Shown: piece after piece, positions 56,009 through 64,000 of the stretch
How positions within the stretch are numbered: the stretch's first letter is position 1
Layout: every line of letters starts with the position of its first letter
Assembly: GCF_014646755.1 (NCBI RefSeq)
Contig: NZ_BMNW01000006.1
Location: 279,825 to 343,824 of the forward strand
Direction: 5' to 3'
Length of the DNA: 64,000 bases
DNA from: Pseudomonas asuensis
Lineage (GTDB): Bacteria > Pseudomonadota > Gammaproteobacteria > Pseudomonadales > Pseudomonadaceae
Translations under genes and position numbers: made by a program
The notes under the pieces: model-generated
What the model saw: the letters and a program-made list of their open reading frames with translations, nothing else
Told to the model about the DNA's origin: nothing
The model's database searches: none

Positions 56009-57214
56009 TCAGGCTGTTGCAGCAGCTTTTTGATCAGCAAGATAGGTACCCACCGGCGGCCGCTGGCTGAAATAGTTGTGTACTCCATCGAATATGCGAT
56101 CAGCGACAACTTGCTGGTGACGGGGGTTGAGTAGCCGCTTGCTATCCTGAGCGTTGCTCATGAACCCTGTCTCCACCAGGATCGATGGGATGTCAGGTGA
56201 CTTGAGTACAGCAAAGCCAGCCTGTTGAACCTGCTTTTGATGTATCTTCGCGACGGTGCCCAGGCTCGATAGCACACTGTGTCCCAGATCCAGGCTTGAA
56301 GCGATGGTAGTGCTCATGGACATGTCCAGAATAACGTTGGCCAGATCCGAGTCCTTACCTTGCAGAGGCAAGCTGTTGGTTCCCACAAGATCAGCATCAT
56401 TTTCCCGCTTCGCCATCCAGCGGGCCATTGCTGAAGTTGCCCCACTGCTGGAGAGTGCAAAAACAGAAGCCCCCCGAGCACGACGGTTGGGCGCTGCATC
56501 CGCATGGACCGAGATAAACATGTCAGCATCATATTGGTGAGCAATGTCTACACGCTTGCGCAACGGGACAAAAATATCTTCGGTGCGTACCAGCCGGGCC
56601 TTATAGCCTTTCTCTTTGTTAATCCTTTTAGCAAGGTTATGGGCGATTGCCAGGGCTACTTTCTTTTCATAAGCACCTTTCGCGCTGATGCATCCAGGGT
56701 CCTTACCACCATGGCCGGCATCGACCACAATCACCAGATCACGACTGGGACTTTTGACAGGTTTAGGTGCTGGAGAAGAAGCCACATGCGCTACCTCCCT
56801 GGCGGTGCTCATTTTTGAGTGAAGATCGAACACCAGTCGGTCTCCAAAAGTGCCGGAAGGGCCTAGAACCAGACTATCTAGTTTTACCGGCTGGCTCAGT
56901 TCCATAACAATACGGCTACCTGTGGCGCCGTGAGAACCGCCCCGAATAGCCTTGATGGACGTACCGCTTAAATCCAGTTTAGAAAAATCAGTAGCCAATG
57001 TTGTGTTGGGTAGATCAATCACCAGACGCTGGGGCGAATCAAGCGTAAAAGTACGATATTGCCCAGGTCTGGAGAGATCCAATACGAGGCGAAAGCGATC
57101 AGAAGAGCGTGATGTCCGTACGGAGCGCACCTCGCTTGAAACAGCAAAAGCGTTGGGAACGGCTGGCAACATCATTCCTGCCAGAATGAAGTTGAGAAGA
57201 TGACGACGGTTCAT
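56009..57214 (-). CDS. amiC: N-acetylmuramoyl-L-alanine amidase (AmiC type)
   Basis: 401 residues from the ATG at 57214, where MNRRHLLNFILAGMMLPAVP starts a twin-arginine-like signal; the longer frame adds an unlikely lead. An AMIN domain (~28-135) targets the septum; the Amidase_3 domain (~160-390) has zinc ligands His168 ('DAGHGG'), Glu183 and His237 ('SVHADA') and the catalytic Glu348 ('LVETGFMSN'). It cleaves stem peptides from peptidoglycan during cell separation, under EnvC/NlpD-type activation. The inhibitory helix region is present between the ligands. Monocistronic. Confidence 0.93.
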   Translation of the reverse strand: MNRRHLLNFILAGMMLPAVPNAFAVSSEVRSVRTSRSSDRFRLVLDLSRPGQYRTFTLDSPQRLVIDLPNTTLATDFSKLDLSGTSIKAIRGGSHGATGSRIVMELSQPVKLDSLVLGPSGTFGDRLVFDLHSKMSTAREVAHVASSPAPKPVKSPSRDLVIVVDAGHGGKDPGCISAKGAYEKKVALAIAHNLAKRINKEKGYKARLVRTEDIFVPLRKRVDIAHQYDADMFISVHADAAPNRRARGASVFALSSSGATSAMARWMAKRENDADLVGTNSLPLQGKDSDLANVILDMSMSTTIASSLDLGHSVLSSLGTVAKIHQKQVQQAGFAVLKSPDIPSILVETGFMSNAQDSKRLLNPRHQQVVADRIFDGVHNYFSQRPPVGTYLADQKAAATA

Positions 57215-58078
57215 AACTAAACACATTTTTGGTGAAACATTTTGTAACCATATAACATATCTAATGCCTAGGCCAAGGCCATCGCTAGCACAGTGCGCCA
57301 TAATCCTGATTTATTGACTCTGGCCCTCTACCCCTTGCAGGCGCGTGTTAGCATTAAACGCCAAATGCTCTAGCACCGTCTTATTACGCTTGCTATAGCG
57401 TTTGTATAACCCAACTTTTCTTTGTAGAACGTGATGCCAAACGGGTGCGTAGAGCGCTTGCTCAATACCAATAAAAATGCAGCCGCCTACAAGATGAAGT
57501 CATGCCTATAGCTAACAATCTTCACCTTTAAAATAAGCAAATCTACGTACCCAGAAGACGGCTATGAGCCTTTTTTGCGCTGTCCATTCTAGATGCTGCC
57601 GCTACGCTGGCGGAGCTATTCAGCCTAGGGCAAGAGCTGCTCAGCGGAACGTTGATCTGCTAACGACCGTTTTTGATATCACGCTGGCCCTGTCGTCTGC
57701 GCTCCGCTCGCGTACATTAAGCAGACCCTTAACACTGGGTGTCTGGTGATGACGACAGGCTTGCTCTGTTGCTAGGGGAGCCCTTGAAAGACTGTCAGCC
57801 AAAGGATAACCCCAGACTTACTTATTGCGAGAGATTAAGAGAGCATACTTGGCAAGCATCATAGTGACAGGCTGATCTTTTAATAAGCCAGTAGACCTGC
57901 CGCAAATGGGCTGATGCACCGCTCATACTGCCGCAATGATGGGACTGACGAACCACATAAGAGAACGCTCTTTCTGGTTCGTCATAAGACAGGTTAGATA
58001 GCAGACCAGCCCATCCAACCTACAAGATATTAAACGGTACGGCGTGATACAGTCGGCTCGTGCTCGTGTACCTGATGA
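57215..58078. other. Intergenic region of ~860 bp with a stem-loop
   Basis: No gene supported. At 57946-57984 TGACGAACCA pairs with TGGTTCGTCA, and inside AGAG/CTCT adds a second stem, giving a compact hairpin of 39 nt. It lies ~95 bp past the siderophore-receptor stop and could terminate it, or be a small RNA end. Confidence 0.45.
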
Positions 58079-60475
58079 TCATAAGCTCCATTTCACGCTG
58101 AACATCACGTTGCGCGGATCGCCGTAGACGCCTGTACCGCTGGCGTTGGGTATACCCTGCCAATACTTTTCGTCGAACACATTGTTCAGGTTTACTTGAC
58201 CATCCCAATGCTCATTAAACTGGTAGCCCGCCATAAGGCCGACAACAGCATAAGCGTCCTGCACAGCATGTCCTGTGCCGACCCGATTGTAGGTTTTGCT
58301 CTGGGCAAGTACATCCGCGCCGAGGCGCCAGTTGCTTAACTCACCGGTCAGACGATAGGTAGTGGCCGCTTTGAACAGGTGTTTAGGTTGATCTGGTGCG
58401 AATAATGTCCCCTTGTCATAAGCCTGATCTTTTACGTATTGGCTCAAGACCAAGGTATAAGAGGCTGAAACATCCCAGTTAGGCGTCAGGGCTCCTGATA
58501 GCTCGGTATCAATACCGCGGCTACGCACCTCCCCTGCTGCTTCATAACAGGTACGATTCTGATTGCGGCACAGCGTGGGCTGATCTGGCACAGCATAGGC
58601 CCGGTTTTGCTGGGTCATATCGAACACCGCTATCGAAGCGTTCAGATTGCCCTCCAGGTACTCGCCCTTCAGACCAATCTCGTAACTTTCGCCCGTCATG
58701 GGCTTCAGTGTCGATCCACCAAGGTTCTGTTCGGTCTGGGGTTTGAAGATTTCGGTATAGCTGGCATAGACCGAATATGTGTCGTTCAGGTCGTAGATGA
58801 CGCCGGCATAGGGCGTTACTTCACGCATGACCTTATAGTCGCCAACATCACTTGCTCGATTGTCATAGTCGTACCATGTCACCCGACTGCCCAGAATGAC
58901 ATGCAGTGGGTCGATGGGATTAAATCGGGCAACGCCATAGACGGCCTCTTCCGTGGCGGTATTCTTGCTTGAATAGGGAAGACGGGTATTCAAACCGGGC
59001 TTGGCAATGACACCTGGATTGAAATTGTAGATATCAACCGGGATTGCCTCTGGCCAATACCCTCCCTTTTGGTCATAACGTTCCTGGCGGCGACTCGCAC
59101 CGAACGCGACTTCATGCTCACGTCCAAACAGTTCAAACGGCCCGGATACCGTTGCATCCAGATTAGTCTGCACGTCTTTGCTGTGGTACTGACCCGAAGA
59201 CTGCGTGTAGTTGTTACCTATGGGAGCGTTAAGGTAACTAGAGAAGGTATTGGATTCAGCCCAGGTTCGGGCCGCTGCCAGCTTGGCGTTCCAGCCATTG
59301 TCGAAACGATGAGTGATATCGGTAAAGGCCGTTATGTTGTCCCGATCCCAATACGCCCAGTCGTTGCTAAGAAAGGTGGAACGTGAAAGGTGTAGGTTTT
59401 CCCCGTTTGGTCCAGCCGGCAAACTGCCCCAGTCCGACACAGCATCATCGCGCTGCTTGGAAGCGCCGATGGTCCAGGTGGTTGAATCACTCAGATCCGC
59501 TTCGAGAATGCCGTAAAAAGTCTGCCGTTGTTTCTCACGTTCATCAATGAAGCTCCCATTATCCTCATAGGCTGCAACTACGCGCCCACGTAGCGTGCCG
59601 CTTTCATTCAGCTTATTGGACGCATCCAATTGGGTGCGGTAACGGTCCCAGCTACCCGCGCTGGTGGTAATGCTGACCTGTGGCATGGCGGTAGGACGCT
59701 TGCGGACGAGGTTCAAGGTAGCTGACGGGCTACCTGCACCGGTCATCAGGCCTGTAGCGCCACGTACCACTTCGACCCGATCATAGATGGCAAGATCAGC
59801 CCCACTGACCGTATCAAGCGTGAACGTACTGATCGTGGTGGGTAGTCCGTCATACATCAGGTTGTCAATAGTGAATCCGCGCGCGAGAAACTGCTGACGG
59901 TCTCCTCCCAGCTTGTGCAACTGTATGCCCGGTGCGTACTTCACGATGTCATTGAGCTCGTTCAGGCCCTGATCATCAATGCGCTGGCGCGTCATGACAC
60001 TCACTGACTGCGGCGTTTCACGGATCGACAAGGGCAATTTGGTAGACGTGCTCATGCTACGCGTCGTATACGAGCGGGACCCTTCTGTTGCGGCCACATC
60101 GCTGGTCATGCTACCTGTGTCTTCGGCAACGACCTGAGTAATGCCCAGTTGTGCTATTTCATCGGGGCTGGCCGGTCCTGCATTGGAAACAGTCAGCACA
60201 TTACCTTGTACATCACCCACCAAGCCACTGCCTGCCAGCACTTCCTGCAATGCGACAGCTGGCTCCATCTGGCCCCGCACCGCTGGCGCAGTTTTACCCG
60301 CGACTGCCGTTGAGGAATAAGAGACTTTCAACCCACTGACCTGACCTAGCTGCTGCAAGGCGCTACTCAATGGCTGAGCAGCTAGATCAATACTAATCGG
60401 TGCAGCAGCAAATACCAGGCCGGTGCTCAAGAGCGAGATCGTGACCACCAACGGTCGTAGGGGAAAAACGTTCAT
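58079..60475 (-). CDS. TonB-dependent siderophore receptor with signalling (STN) domain
   Basis: 798 residues. Signal peptide (~1-24), then an STN domain ('PISIDLAAQPLSSALQQLGQVSGLKVSYSS' region, ~25-95) that usually talks to a FecR-type anti-sigma protein. Plug domain: 'ETPQSVSVMTRQRIDDQGLNELNDIVKYAPG', 'RVEVVRGATGLMTGAGSPSATLNLVRKRP'. Barrel with 'PQTEQNLGGSTLKPMTGESYEIGLKGEYL' and a terminal 'PRNVMFSVKWSL' ending in an aromatic-type residue pattern. This is the FpvA/FoxA kind of receptor for a ferric siderophore. No fecI/fecR pair is next to it in the window. An AAGGA site precedes the ATG; a Fur-like AT-rich stretch lies upstream. Confidence 0.93.
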   Translation of the reverse strand: MNVFPLRPLVVTISLLSTGLVFAAAPISIDLAAQPLSSALQQLGQVSGLKVSYSSTAVAGKTAPAVRGQMEPAVALQEVLAGSGLVGDVQGNVLTVSNAGPASPDEIAQLGITQVVAEDTGSMTSDVAATEGSRSYTTRSMSTSTKLPLSIRETPQSVSVMTRQRIDDQGLNELNDIVKYAPGIQLHKLGGDRQQFLARGFTIDNLMYDGLPTTISTFTLDTVSGADLAIYDRVEVVRGATGLMTGAGSPSATLNLVRKRPTAMPQVSITTSAGSWDRYRTQLDASNKLNESGTLRGRVVAAYEDNGSFIDEREKQRQTFYGILEADLSDSTTWTIGASKQRDDAVSDWGSLPAGPNGENLHLSRSTFLSNDWAYWDRDNITAFTDITHRFDNGWNAKLAAARTWAESNTFSSYLNAPIGNNYTQSSGQYHSKDVQTNLDATVSGPFELFGREHEVAFGASRRQERYDQKGGYWPEAIPVDIYNFNPGVIAKPGLNTRLPYSSKNTATEEAVYGVARFNPIDPLHVILGSRVTWYDYDNRASDVGDYKVMREVTPYAGVIYDLNDTYSVYASYTEIFKPQTEQNLGGSTLKPMTGESYEIGLKGEYLEGNLNASIAVFDMTQQNRAYAVPDQPTLCRNQNRTCYEAAGEVRSRGIDTELSGALTPNWDVSASYTLVLSQYVKDQAYDKGTLFAPDQPKHLFKAATTYRLTGELSNWRLGADVLAQSKTYNRVGTGHAVQDAYAVVGLMAGYQFNEHWDGQVNLNNVFDEKYWQGIPNASGTGVYGDPRNVMFSVKWSL

Positions 60476-60600
60476 TATTCAAAATCCTTGAAGAGTGCAA
60501 GCACAGCTACCCCAGGCCGCATGGTGCAGGCTTGGAACATTTTTCATCAGGAAAACGAGGTACGGACGAAGCTGGCAAGATGCTATAAAAACAGCGAACC

Positions 60601-60650
60601 AATGTAAATGATAAATGTTAACGATTAATAACAATTAACATTCAAAATAA
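60601..60650 (-). promoter_or_regulatory. Candidate Fur-binding region upstream of the siderophore receptor
   Basis: An AT-rich 50-bp stretch with repeated N-A-T-A/A-A-T-type steps, including AATGATAAATG and the inverted pair ATGTTAA (60615-60621)/TTAACAT (60635-60641). It lies ~125-175 bp before the start of an iron receptor gene. The match to the Fur 19-mer is loose. Confidence 0.4.
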
Positions 60651-60936
60651 GCGCCGCTGTGGGTTGATCTTCCATTACAAGTACGATTAATCCGTATTTT
60701 TAACGTGATAGACGCTCGGCCACTAAGCTATAAATAGGGTCAAGTGATCATGCAGGCATGATTAAAAGACAAGTTAACAGGCGTATCGACTGGACCTGTT
60801 TGGCGTCACTATCGCTTGGCATTCCACCCCAGCCGGGAAGTACATAACTAATTTCGCGCAGATTTGGTTGATATATGAATCTTCATTGCCGTACCGGTAT
60901 CAAACCAGCTAACGGTACGGCGGATGGACCTTAACA

Positions 60937-62363
60937 ATGCCAAAGCAAAACAGGTCTGGGATAAATGCCAAGCGCCTATCAACGCAACGCCTAACGCTTG
61001 TTTTTGTTTTGCTCGTTATCCTTGCCTTGACTGCGATGGAGTGTTGGCAGGTATGGACGGGTTACAAGGAAGCGCTTGAGCAGGCCGAAATCAATACATC
61101 CAATCTGGCCGTTCAGTAGCACAACACGCAGAAGACAGCATCAAGGAAGTGGATACCTTGATCATAGGTGCCGCTGAGCGCGTACGGTGGGATGGAGTAA
61201 ACAACCTCCAGGTTGACCGGTTACATCATCTTTTCAAGCAGCAGGTTGCCGTCGTTCCTCAACTTCATGGCCTGTTTATCTATGACAAAGACGGCAAATG
61301 GCTTGTAACCGACAAGGATGTTATCCCTAAAGGCATCAATAATTCGGACCGCGACTACTTTATCTATCACAGGACCCATACCGATCCAGGCATTCGTATA
61401 AATCCGGTAGTTAAAAGTCGGTCGACAGGCGACCTGATCATTCCAGTATCACAGCGTATAAATAACCCTGACGGTAGTTTTGCGGGTGTGTTACTGGCCA
61501 CCCTGAAAGTTGATTACTTCGTTCAGTTCTACTCGGGTTTCAAGGTTGATCCCAAAGGCGCTATTGTGGTTGCCCTAACTGACGGCACCATCCTGGCAAG
61601 GCGTCCGTTTAAAGAATCGGTCATTGGTACCAGCCTTGCGAAAAGCGTGATATTCACTGACTACCTTCCCCATTCACGGAGCGGTACGGCCCTTATTACT
61701 GCAGTAGTCGACAAGGTGGAGCGGATGTATAGCTATAAACAGCTCGACCGCTACCCTTTAGTTGTGGAGGCAGGGTTATCCAAGGAAGCAATCCTTGCAT
61801 CCTGGTATTCCGACGCTCAACGATCCGTCGCCGTTGTAGCCTTTATTATTGCAGGAACGCTTGCGGTCGGGATCACCTTACTTCGCCAGATCAGGCACTC
61901 AACGCGCACCGAAGAAGAGCTCCGTATAGCACATGTGGCACTGGAAAAGCTTGCCATGCAGGATAGCCTTACCGGACTTGCCAACCGCCGACAGCTCGAT
62001 GCCGTGCTGCCTGCGGAAATCAGCCGCGCCAGACGTAACGGGATACCGCTCGGTATTGTCATGATCGATATTGACCACTTCAAACGTTACAACGATCTCT
62101 ACGGCCATTTGGCAGGTGATGCCTGTATTCAGGCCGTGGCGCAAGCAATCAGGGCGTCTGTCAAGCGAGCAGGAGACCTTGCCGTCCGATACGGCGGAGA
62201 AGAGATGACGGTACTGTTGCCTGGCACGGATGAACTCGGAACCTATCAGGTCGCTGAGCGAATTTCCCAGGCTGTTCGGGACCTGCATATTCCCCATCAG
62301 GGAAACGAAACAGGCGAAGTGACCATCAGTGCAGGTGTTTATACCTACCTCCCCTCCCAGTGA
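60937..62363 (+). pseudogene. Diguanylate cyclase, frameshifted and truncated by an IS end
   Basis: An N-terminal piece (60937-61119) encodes MPKQNRSGINAKRLSTQRLT, a membrane span and '...NTSNLA', then a stop. In another frame sequence continues 'SVAQHAEDSIKEVDTLIIGA' and on, so a single lost C in GCC(C)GT explains the break at ~61110. The remaining part is a periplasmic sensor (Cache-like, 'LFIYDKDGKWLVTDKD', 'RDYFIYHR'), a second span and a GGDEF domain with 'LTGLANRRQLD', the I-site R-A-G-D and the active GGEEM. It ends abruptly at 'VTISAGVYTYLPSQ', about 40 residues short, exactly where an IS3-type end (62361) begins; the TGA belongs to that end. It is probably inactive in c-di-GMP synthesis. 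Confidence 0.88.
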
Positions 62364-62386
62364 ACTGACCCCATAAAGTTGGACGG
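62361..62386 (+). mobile_element. End of an IS3-family-like element
   Basis: TGAACTGACCCCATAAAGTT (then GGAC) matches the sequence at 63789-63814 in 23 of 24 bases and has the TGA-CTG-CCCC-A-AAGTTGGAC form of IS150-group ends. It cuts the diguanylate cyclase gene. The body of the element is not recognisable after it. Confidence 0.6.
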
Positions 62387-62710
62387 TTTACTTCCTACTT
62401 AAATTTCGGTTAGTCATTAACCAAGGCTGACAATATTCCCCTTTCGAGAGAACATTATAAAATTTAGCAGTCCACTCAATCAGTAGAGGATTACATAAGA
62501 CAACATTATTTATTTGATAAGGGGTAGGCTTATGGAGCTTAGAGAAACTTTAATCTAGAAACGAGACGCTAACTGAAAGCAGTTCACCTCTCCTCCACAA
62601 GAAGCTAACTTTTATAGATTACCCCTCAAATTCCAACCCCCTATCAAATGACTTTCGCAAAGCAGCAGGGCACCTTGATTAATAATAAAAACCTGTAGTT
62701 TATCACCTCA

Positions 62711-63598
62711 CTACTGAGTGGCTATGCCTACGAAATGGCCAGCTAGAGAAAGTGTTAAAAACCCAGCCATTATGGAGGGCAGATCCTTTTTCATAAAAAT
62801 ATCTTTAGCTTGGTCTTTGGCTTTGGTTACAGCAACAGACTGCTCTTTTATGGAATTAATCTTAGCAAGTGCTTCCTGTAAACTTTTTTCAGGGTTATTC
62901 AAGTCCCATTGAGGTAAAGTTTGAAGGGTACTATTTCGAGTGTTTTTTATTTTTTCTAGCACACTTAGATCAAAACTCATATCTCTAAAGAGCTTTAGAT
63001 GAATAGCCAAGGCGACGACCTCCCTAGCTAGCCCGAGTATTGTTCTCGACTCTCGTCCAGGAGCGTGCTCAAGCATTAACTTACCTGCGGAAAAAATATT
63101 GCTAATTGCTGCTAGTAATAATACATATTTGTAACCATTCGCCATTATTTTCGCATGACTTAAGACCGGCGCGTCACTACCTAGACGCTCATGAACCCCA
63201 TTTAATACCGCCGCTTGACTTTTTAAAGTATGTAGCTGTTCTTCAAGCTCTAATACGGTGATAATTCGCACGGCTGTACTTCCACCAGTATTGCAAGGTA
63301 ACAATGGCTCTGTAAAACCCTGGCTCTTTGCAAACTGACTAATCACTCCAGGGCTAGTATAAGTTTCCTGCTCAGCAAGTCTTTGCAGGGTAACAATATG
63401 CTCAGGCAGACGATTTATGAACCGCACTGGGTCTGCTGAATTTTGAACATCTAAAATATCGTTAACAATTTTCTGGCCTTCTTGCTGGGTGGGGCTAAGC
63501 GAGTGTAAATCAGAGTCAATATTGGAAATACCAGCTGAATTGTTAGTTGTTGATACGCGCATATTTTGATTTTGCATTCTAAAGCTCTCAGGACTCAT
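62711..63598 (-). CDS. AT-rich orphan protein, function unknown
   Basis: 295 residues from the ATG at 63598; the ATG at 63577, with a TGAGAG site, is a likely alternative (288 residues). The N-terminal ~45 residues are Ser/Asn/Gln-rich and unstructured ('MRVSTTNNSAGISNIDSD'), the middle is helical, and two hydrophobic stretches are seen ('YVLLLAAISNIFSAGKLM' and C-terminal 'IMAGFLTLSLAGHFVGIATQ'). G+C is clearly lower than in neighbours, and the gene lies between IS ends, so it looks acquired. The N-terminus recalls type III effectors, but I recognise no family and no secretion genes are near. Confidence 0.6.
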   Translation of the reverse strand: MSPESFRMQNQNMRVSTTNNSAGISNIDSDLHSLSPTQQEGQKIVNDILDVQNSADPVRFINRLPEHIVTLQRLAEQETYTSPGVISQFAKSQGFTEPLLPCNTGGSTAVRIITVLELEEQLHTLKSQAAVLNGVHERLGSDAPVLSHAKIMANGYKYVLLLAAISNIFSAGKLMLEHAPGRESRTILGLAREVVALAIHLKLFRDMSFDLSVLEKIKNTRNSTLQTLPQWDLNNPEKSLQEALAKINSIKEQSVAVTKAKDQAKDIFMKKDLPSIMAGFLTLSLAGHFVGIATQ

Positions 63599-63692
63599 TT
63601 ATAGCGTGTCTTTGTCGTTCCTTAAGCTCATTGGGTTCCCGAAGGCGGAACTGAACGGGGCTCCATCCACGCAGAGAGAGCTTTAGGGATAG

Positions 63693-63779
63693 TCTGAAAA
63701 AGTCTTTTGTCGAAAGATGCAACCCAGCAATCATGCGGGCTACAGGGCAGTGATTTCGCGAACCAGAGGCTTTTTCAGA
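63693..63779. mobile_element. MITE-like element or IS end, 87 bp
   Basis: Termini TCTGAAAAAGTCT (63693-63705) and AGAGGCTTTTTCAGA (63765-63779) are near-perfect inverted repeats around ~60 bp with no coding potential. TCTGAAAAAG-type ends occur in Pseudomonas insertion sequences. Confidence 0.55.
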
Positions 63780-63788
63780 GTTTTCTTA

Positions 63789-63814
63789 TGAACTGACCCC
63801 AAAAAGTTGGACAT
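63789..63814 (+). mobile_element. Second copy of the IS3-family-like end
   Basis: TGAACTGACCCCAAAAAGTT (then GGACAT) repeats the end at 62361 in the same orientation, so the pair are two separate remnants and not the two ends of one element. Confidence 0.6.
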
Positions 63815-63830
63815 TAGAAGTGGGCTTTAG

Positions 63831-63866
63831 AGCGTAGCTAACTCAGTGCTTTGAGTTAGCTACGCT
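63831..63866. terminator. 15-bp stem-loop within the mobile-element cluster
   Basis: AGCGTAGCTAACTCA (63831-63845) and TGAGTTAGCTACGCT (63852-63866) are exact reverse complements with a 6-nt loop. It may be a terminator or a structural part of an element. Confidence 0.6.
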
Positions 63867-63927
63867 GCTTATCCTCTCTATACGGTAGAGATTGGAACTC
63901 ACGTTGAGAGGACCTCAAGGGAGTCAT

Positions 63928-64000
63928 TGTAGTGGTCTACTAAATCCGGACACTCATTTAAGGCGAGAATACTTGCCATAGAGAGGTGTCTGATGACCAA
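63928..64000 (+). mobile_element. Left end and first codons of an IS3-family element
   Basis: The sequence from 63928 starts TGTAGTGGTCTACTAAATCC (then GGACACT), a typical left end of the IS51/IS1240-like group. A GAGAGGTG site precedes the ATG at 63993, where orfA begins M-T-(K/N) and runs off the window. The rest of the element is outside. Confidence 0.75.

Noticed and set aside
62361..63814. A single complete IS between the two IS3-type ends
   Set aside because: The two ends are in the same orientation and no transposase lies between them, so they are separate remnants.

Overview
The window looks like a chromosomal segment of a Pseudomonas of moderate G+C. The best genus markers are an MvaT/MvaU-type H-NS-like silencer (4558-4926), an OprD-family porin, a probable DUF3509-type small protein and a DUF5064-like protein. 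A chromosomal-looking class A beta-lactamase with a Tat-type signal would fit the Pseudomonas luteola group, which carries LUT enzymes. That species guess is inference from memory and was not tested by any search.

Layout. 0-2 kb: the end of a kexin/subtilisin-like protease, a small secreted protein resembling its external chaperone, and a convergent curlin-repeat amyloid gene. 2-12 kb: sparsely coding sequence with two GNAT acetyltransferases, the MvaT homologue, a DUF3079 protein, an OsmC-YcaO fusion, small membrane proteins and a cupin. 12-21 kb: a GAF histidine kinase, a DUF1615 lipoprotein, a secreted alpha/beta hydrolase, a YceK-type lipoprotein and a UvrD-like helicase with a histone-like basic tail. 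21-29 kb: the OprD porin, two TerC-family membrane proteins (the second with a leader able to mask its ribosome site), a secreted GH5 cellulase with a suspicious 8-bp repeat near its 3' end, and the beta-lactamase. 29-46 kb: D-lactate dehydrogenase plus lactate permease, a PEP mutase-family lyase, a LysR regulator beside an ArgD-like aminotransferase, a MarR regulator beside a CynX/NimT-type MFS exporter, AlaC, DdlA, the respiratory D-lactate dehydrogenase Dld, a decayed GH15 fragment and an SDR. 46-53 kb: a block bounded by two degenerate IS5-family fragments of the same type, holding a PQQ-type sugar dehydrogenase with a DUF2231 protein and, divergently, a periplasmic aldehyde dehydrogenase operon (paoABC type, no paoD seen). 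53-61 kb: DUF2809, a cytochrome c, a second curlin-repeat protein with an internal duplication, an AmiC-type amidase and a TonB-dependent siderophore receptor. 61-64 kb: a frameshifted and IS-truncated diguanylate cyclase, an AT-rich orphan ORF among IS ends, a MITE-like element and the start of an IS3-family element.

How the parts fit. LdhA, LldP and Dld together cover D-lactate formation, lactate transport and respiratory D-lactate oxidation. The PQQ enzyme, the PaoABC-like enzyme and the cytochrome c are all exported and redox-related. The two curlin proteins, the protease pair, the cellulase and the broken c-di-GMP enzyme are surface or biofilm functions, but no csgDEFG secretion genes are in view. 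No CRISPR array, rRNA or tRNA was recognised. The features most worth a second look are the SD-masking leader before alx, the cellulase 8-bp repeat, the IS5-bounded oxidoreductase block and the mobile-element cluster at the right edge.
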